A DNA stretch of 6,990 bases, from the NCBI GenBank assembly GCA_944386375.1, contig CALXAW010000068.1, forward strand, positions 1 through 6,990, written 5' to 3'. Both the position numbers and the translations under genes were made by a program. The DNA is from an uncultured Clostridia bacterium (lineage in GTDB: Bacteria; Bacillota; Clostridia; TANB77; CAG-508). Below the pieces are notes generated by a model that worked only from the letters and a program-made list of their open reading frames with translations, was not told the origin of the DNA and did no database searches. Below, in pieces: positions 5,961-6,990 of this stretch. Positions within the stretch are counted from its first letter, which is position 1; each line of letters starts with the position of its first letter.

Positions 5961-6596
5961 CTAAAAGAATATCATATATATTCCCATTATTATTAAGATT
6001 ATGCCTGAAATCTTTTTTATTATATCATAATGTTTTTTTATAAAATTAAATACTTCTTTTAATTTTTCAAGTAGGGCTGCTGATATTATAAAAGGTATTC
6101 CTAAACCTATTGAGTATACTATCATTAACATTATTCCTTTTAATACATCTTGGTTTTTGGCAATTAATAATAATGCTGAACTTAAAAATGTTCCAATACA
6201 TGGTGTCCAACTAATTGAGAATAACATTCCAAATACTATTGCTTTTATAAAGTTTAGGTCTTTAGCTTTTTTATTTGCAATTTTGGTTTTGTTTAAAAAG
6301 TTTATTTTTATTAGCTCCATGTAATTTAAACCAAGTAATATTATAATAATTCCAAATGCTATTTTAAAGTATTTTATGTTTCCACTTATTATCCCACCAA
6401 ATTTGCTTGCAAATATTGATAATAATATAAATATTATTGTAAATCCTAATACAAATCCTATAGAATTTATTACTGCTTTTGATGTTTTTTTGTTATCTTT
6501 ACCTAAAAAATATGATATATAAATAGGTAGCATTGGCAGTATACATGGTGAAATAAAACTTGCAATTCCTTCTACAAAGGTAAATATATAATCCAT
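5961..6596 (-). CDS. ccdA: CcdA/DsbD-type thiol-disulfide electron transporter
   Basis: This 211-residue integral membrane protein has about six membrane helices (roughly 4-30, 43-65, 75-95, 119-145, 155-176, 193-211). The two conserved cysteines of the family are present: Cys18 in FISPCILPMLPIYISYF and Cys133 in SWTPCIGTFLS. CcdA passes electrons from cytoplasmic thioredoxin across the membrane to extracytoplasmic thioredoxin-like proteins. The gene immediately downstream encodes just such a partner with overlapping translation signals, so the two form a functional pair. The ATG at 6594-6596 has an AGGAAG SD 7 nt upstream and a good promoter about 80-110 bp upstream. Length is at the short end but normal for the CcdA family (compared with full DsbD). 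Confidence 0.93.
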   Translation of the reverse strand: MDYIFTFVEGIASFISPCILPMLPIYISYFLGKDNKKTSKAVINSIGFVLGFTIIFILLSIFASKFGGIISGNIKYFKIAFGIIIILLGLNYMELIKINFLNKTKIANKKAKDLNFIKAIVFGMLFSISWTPCIGTFLSSALLLIAKNQDVLKGIMLMIVYSIGLGIPFIISAALLEKLKEVFNFIKKHYDIIKKISGIILIIMGIYMIFF

Positions 6597-6619
6597 TTTT
6601 AAACTTCCTTCTATTTTTT

Positions 6620-6637
6620 ATAATTTCAAGAAATTAT
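6620..6637. repeat. 18-bp inverted repeat in the ccdA leader
   Basis: ATAATTTC-AA-GAAATTAT has perfect 8-bp arms around a 2-bp centre. It lies between the predicted transcription start (near 6667) and the ccdA SD. The 2-nt loop is too small for a good RNA hairpin, so if functional it would more likely be a protein-binding site. The match to any known operator is not evident, and AT-rich DNA makes chance occurrence fairly likely. Confidence 0.35.
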
Positions 6638-6673
6638 TTTTTGATAAAACTTCATTCTTTATCTTTCTAAGTT

Positions 6674-6702
6674 AATATACCACATGTATTATAAAAAATC
6701 AA
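6674..6702 (-). promoter_or_regulatory. Probable sigma-A promoter of the ccdA-thioredoxin operon
   Basis: On the minus strand, TTGATT (6697-6702) and TATATT (6674-6679) are separated by exactly 17 bp, and the -10 has the extended TGG element directly before it. It sits 9 bp beyond the stop of the upstream phosphoesterase gene and predicts a leader of about 70 nt before ccdA. Confidence 0.62.
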
Positions 6703-6711
6703 TGTATAATT

Positions 6712-6990
6712 TTATAAATATTCTATGGAACTAGTATTGGTATCCATATGAAAAAATATTTTAGAAATAAATTCTTTTTCAGGATATTCTATATTATACA
6801 TAGTCTTTTCAAACTCTTTACGGTTATAAATAATATTCTTCTTTTCTATTTTAATATTACTTTTATTTATTGTTACTATAGTATAAAATGTTGTTTTATC
6901 TTTAGTACACCCACTACTACCAACATCTATTAATTTCTTATTATTAATTTCGATTTCAAATGCTTTATGCTCATGACCTATAAATATTAT
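6712..6990 (-). CDS. Calcineurin-like metallophosphoesterase, C-terminal part (cut by window edge)
   Basis: An open frame enters from the right edge and runs 92 codons to a TAA at 6712-6714. Near the edge it reads IIFIGHEHKAFEI, containing the GHxH motif that ligates the metals in the last conserved block of calcineurin-like phosphoesterases. LIDVGSSGCTKDKTTFYTIV follows, a loop and strand arrangement seen in that class after GHxH. The remainder (NRKEFEKTMYNIEYPEKEFI, then SKIFF) is a charged tail of the kind found in some clostridial members. The N-terminal metal-binding motifs are outside the window, so the family is inferred from the C-terminal third and the substrate cannot be stated. The start is not visible. 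No terminator was found between it and the ccdA promoter. Confidence 0.75.
   Translation of the reverse strand: MIFIGHEHKAFEIEINNKKLIDVGSSGCTKDKTTFYTIVTINKSNIKIEKKNIIYNRKEFEKTMYNIEYPEKEFISKIFFHMDTNTSSIEYL

Noticed and set aside
6748..6933. Plus-strand open frame of 61 codons near the right end
   Set aside because: The minus strand here encodes the metallophosphoesterase C-terminus with a recognisable GHEH motif; the plus-strand frame is a low-complexity Phe/Ile/Tyr shadow.

Overview
The window looks like chromosomal DNA of a low-GC, endospore-forming Clostridia-type Firmicute. The evidence is strong AT bias, codons ending mostly in A/T, AGGAGG-type Shine-Dalgarno (SD) sites before almost every gene, and a nearly complete spoIIIA sporulation operon. 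Every gene I can support lies on the minus strand, so the genes read from right to left in window coordinates. No rRNA, tRNA, CRISPR array, phage gene or transposase gene was seen.

Right end (about 5400-6990): the C-terminal end of a calcineurin-like metallophosphoesterase enters from outside the window. Just after its stop lies a good sigma-A-type promoter for a two-gene redox operon. That operon encodes CcdA, a membrane thiol-electron transporter, and a membrane-anchored thioredoxin, with the ccdA stop codon overlapping the thioredoxin SD. The thioredoxin gene carries a second, near-ideal SD and ATG at codon 70. Starting there would give a complete soluble thioredoxin, so the gene may make both an anchored and a cytoplasmic form.

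Middle (about 4262-5423): a second sigma-A-type promoter precedes yebC (TACO1/YebC family), which ends at a clear hairpin terminator. The 276-bp gap between yebC and spoIIIAA holds that terminator and a 153-bp interrupted inverted repeat with several nested arms. A third copy of its terminal 11-mer lies beside it. This looks like a small non-coding palindromic or MITE-like element, or a structured leader, placed directly before the spoIIIAA ribosome binding site.

Left (1-4261): spoIIIAA-AB-AC-AD-AE-AF-AG, in the canonical order. The last gene, spoIIIAG, is cut by the window edge. Together these encode the mother-cell part of the SpoIIIA-SpoIIQ channel: an ATPase (AA), membrane and platform proteins (AB to AF) and a ring-forming protein (AG). 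The channel spans the mother-cell-side membrane of the engulfed forespore and is needed for late forespore gene expression. spoIIIAD has an apparent one-base insertion at codon 11 that separates its start and first membrane helix from the rest. It is either a sequence or assembly error or a real lesion.
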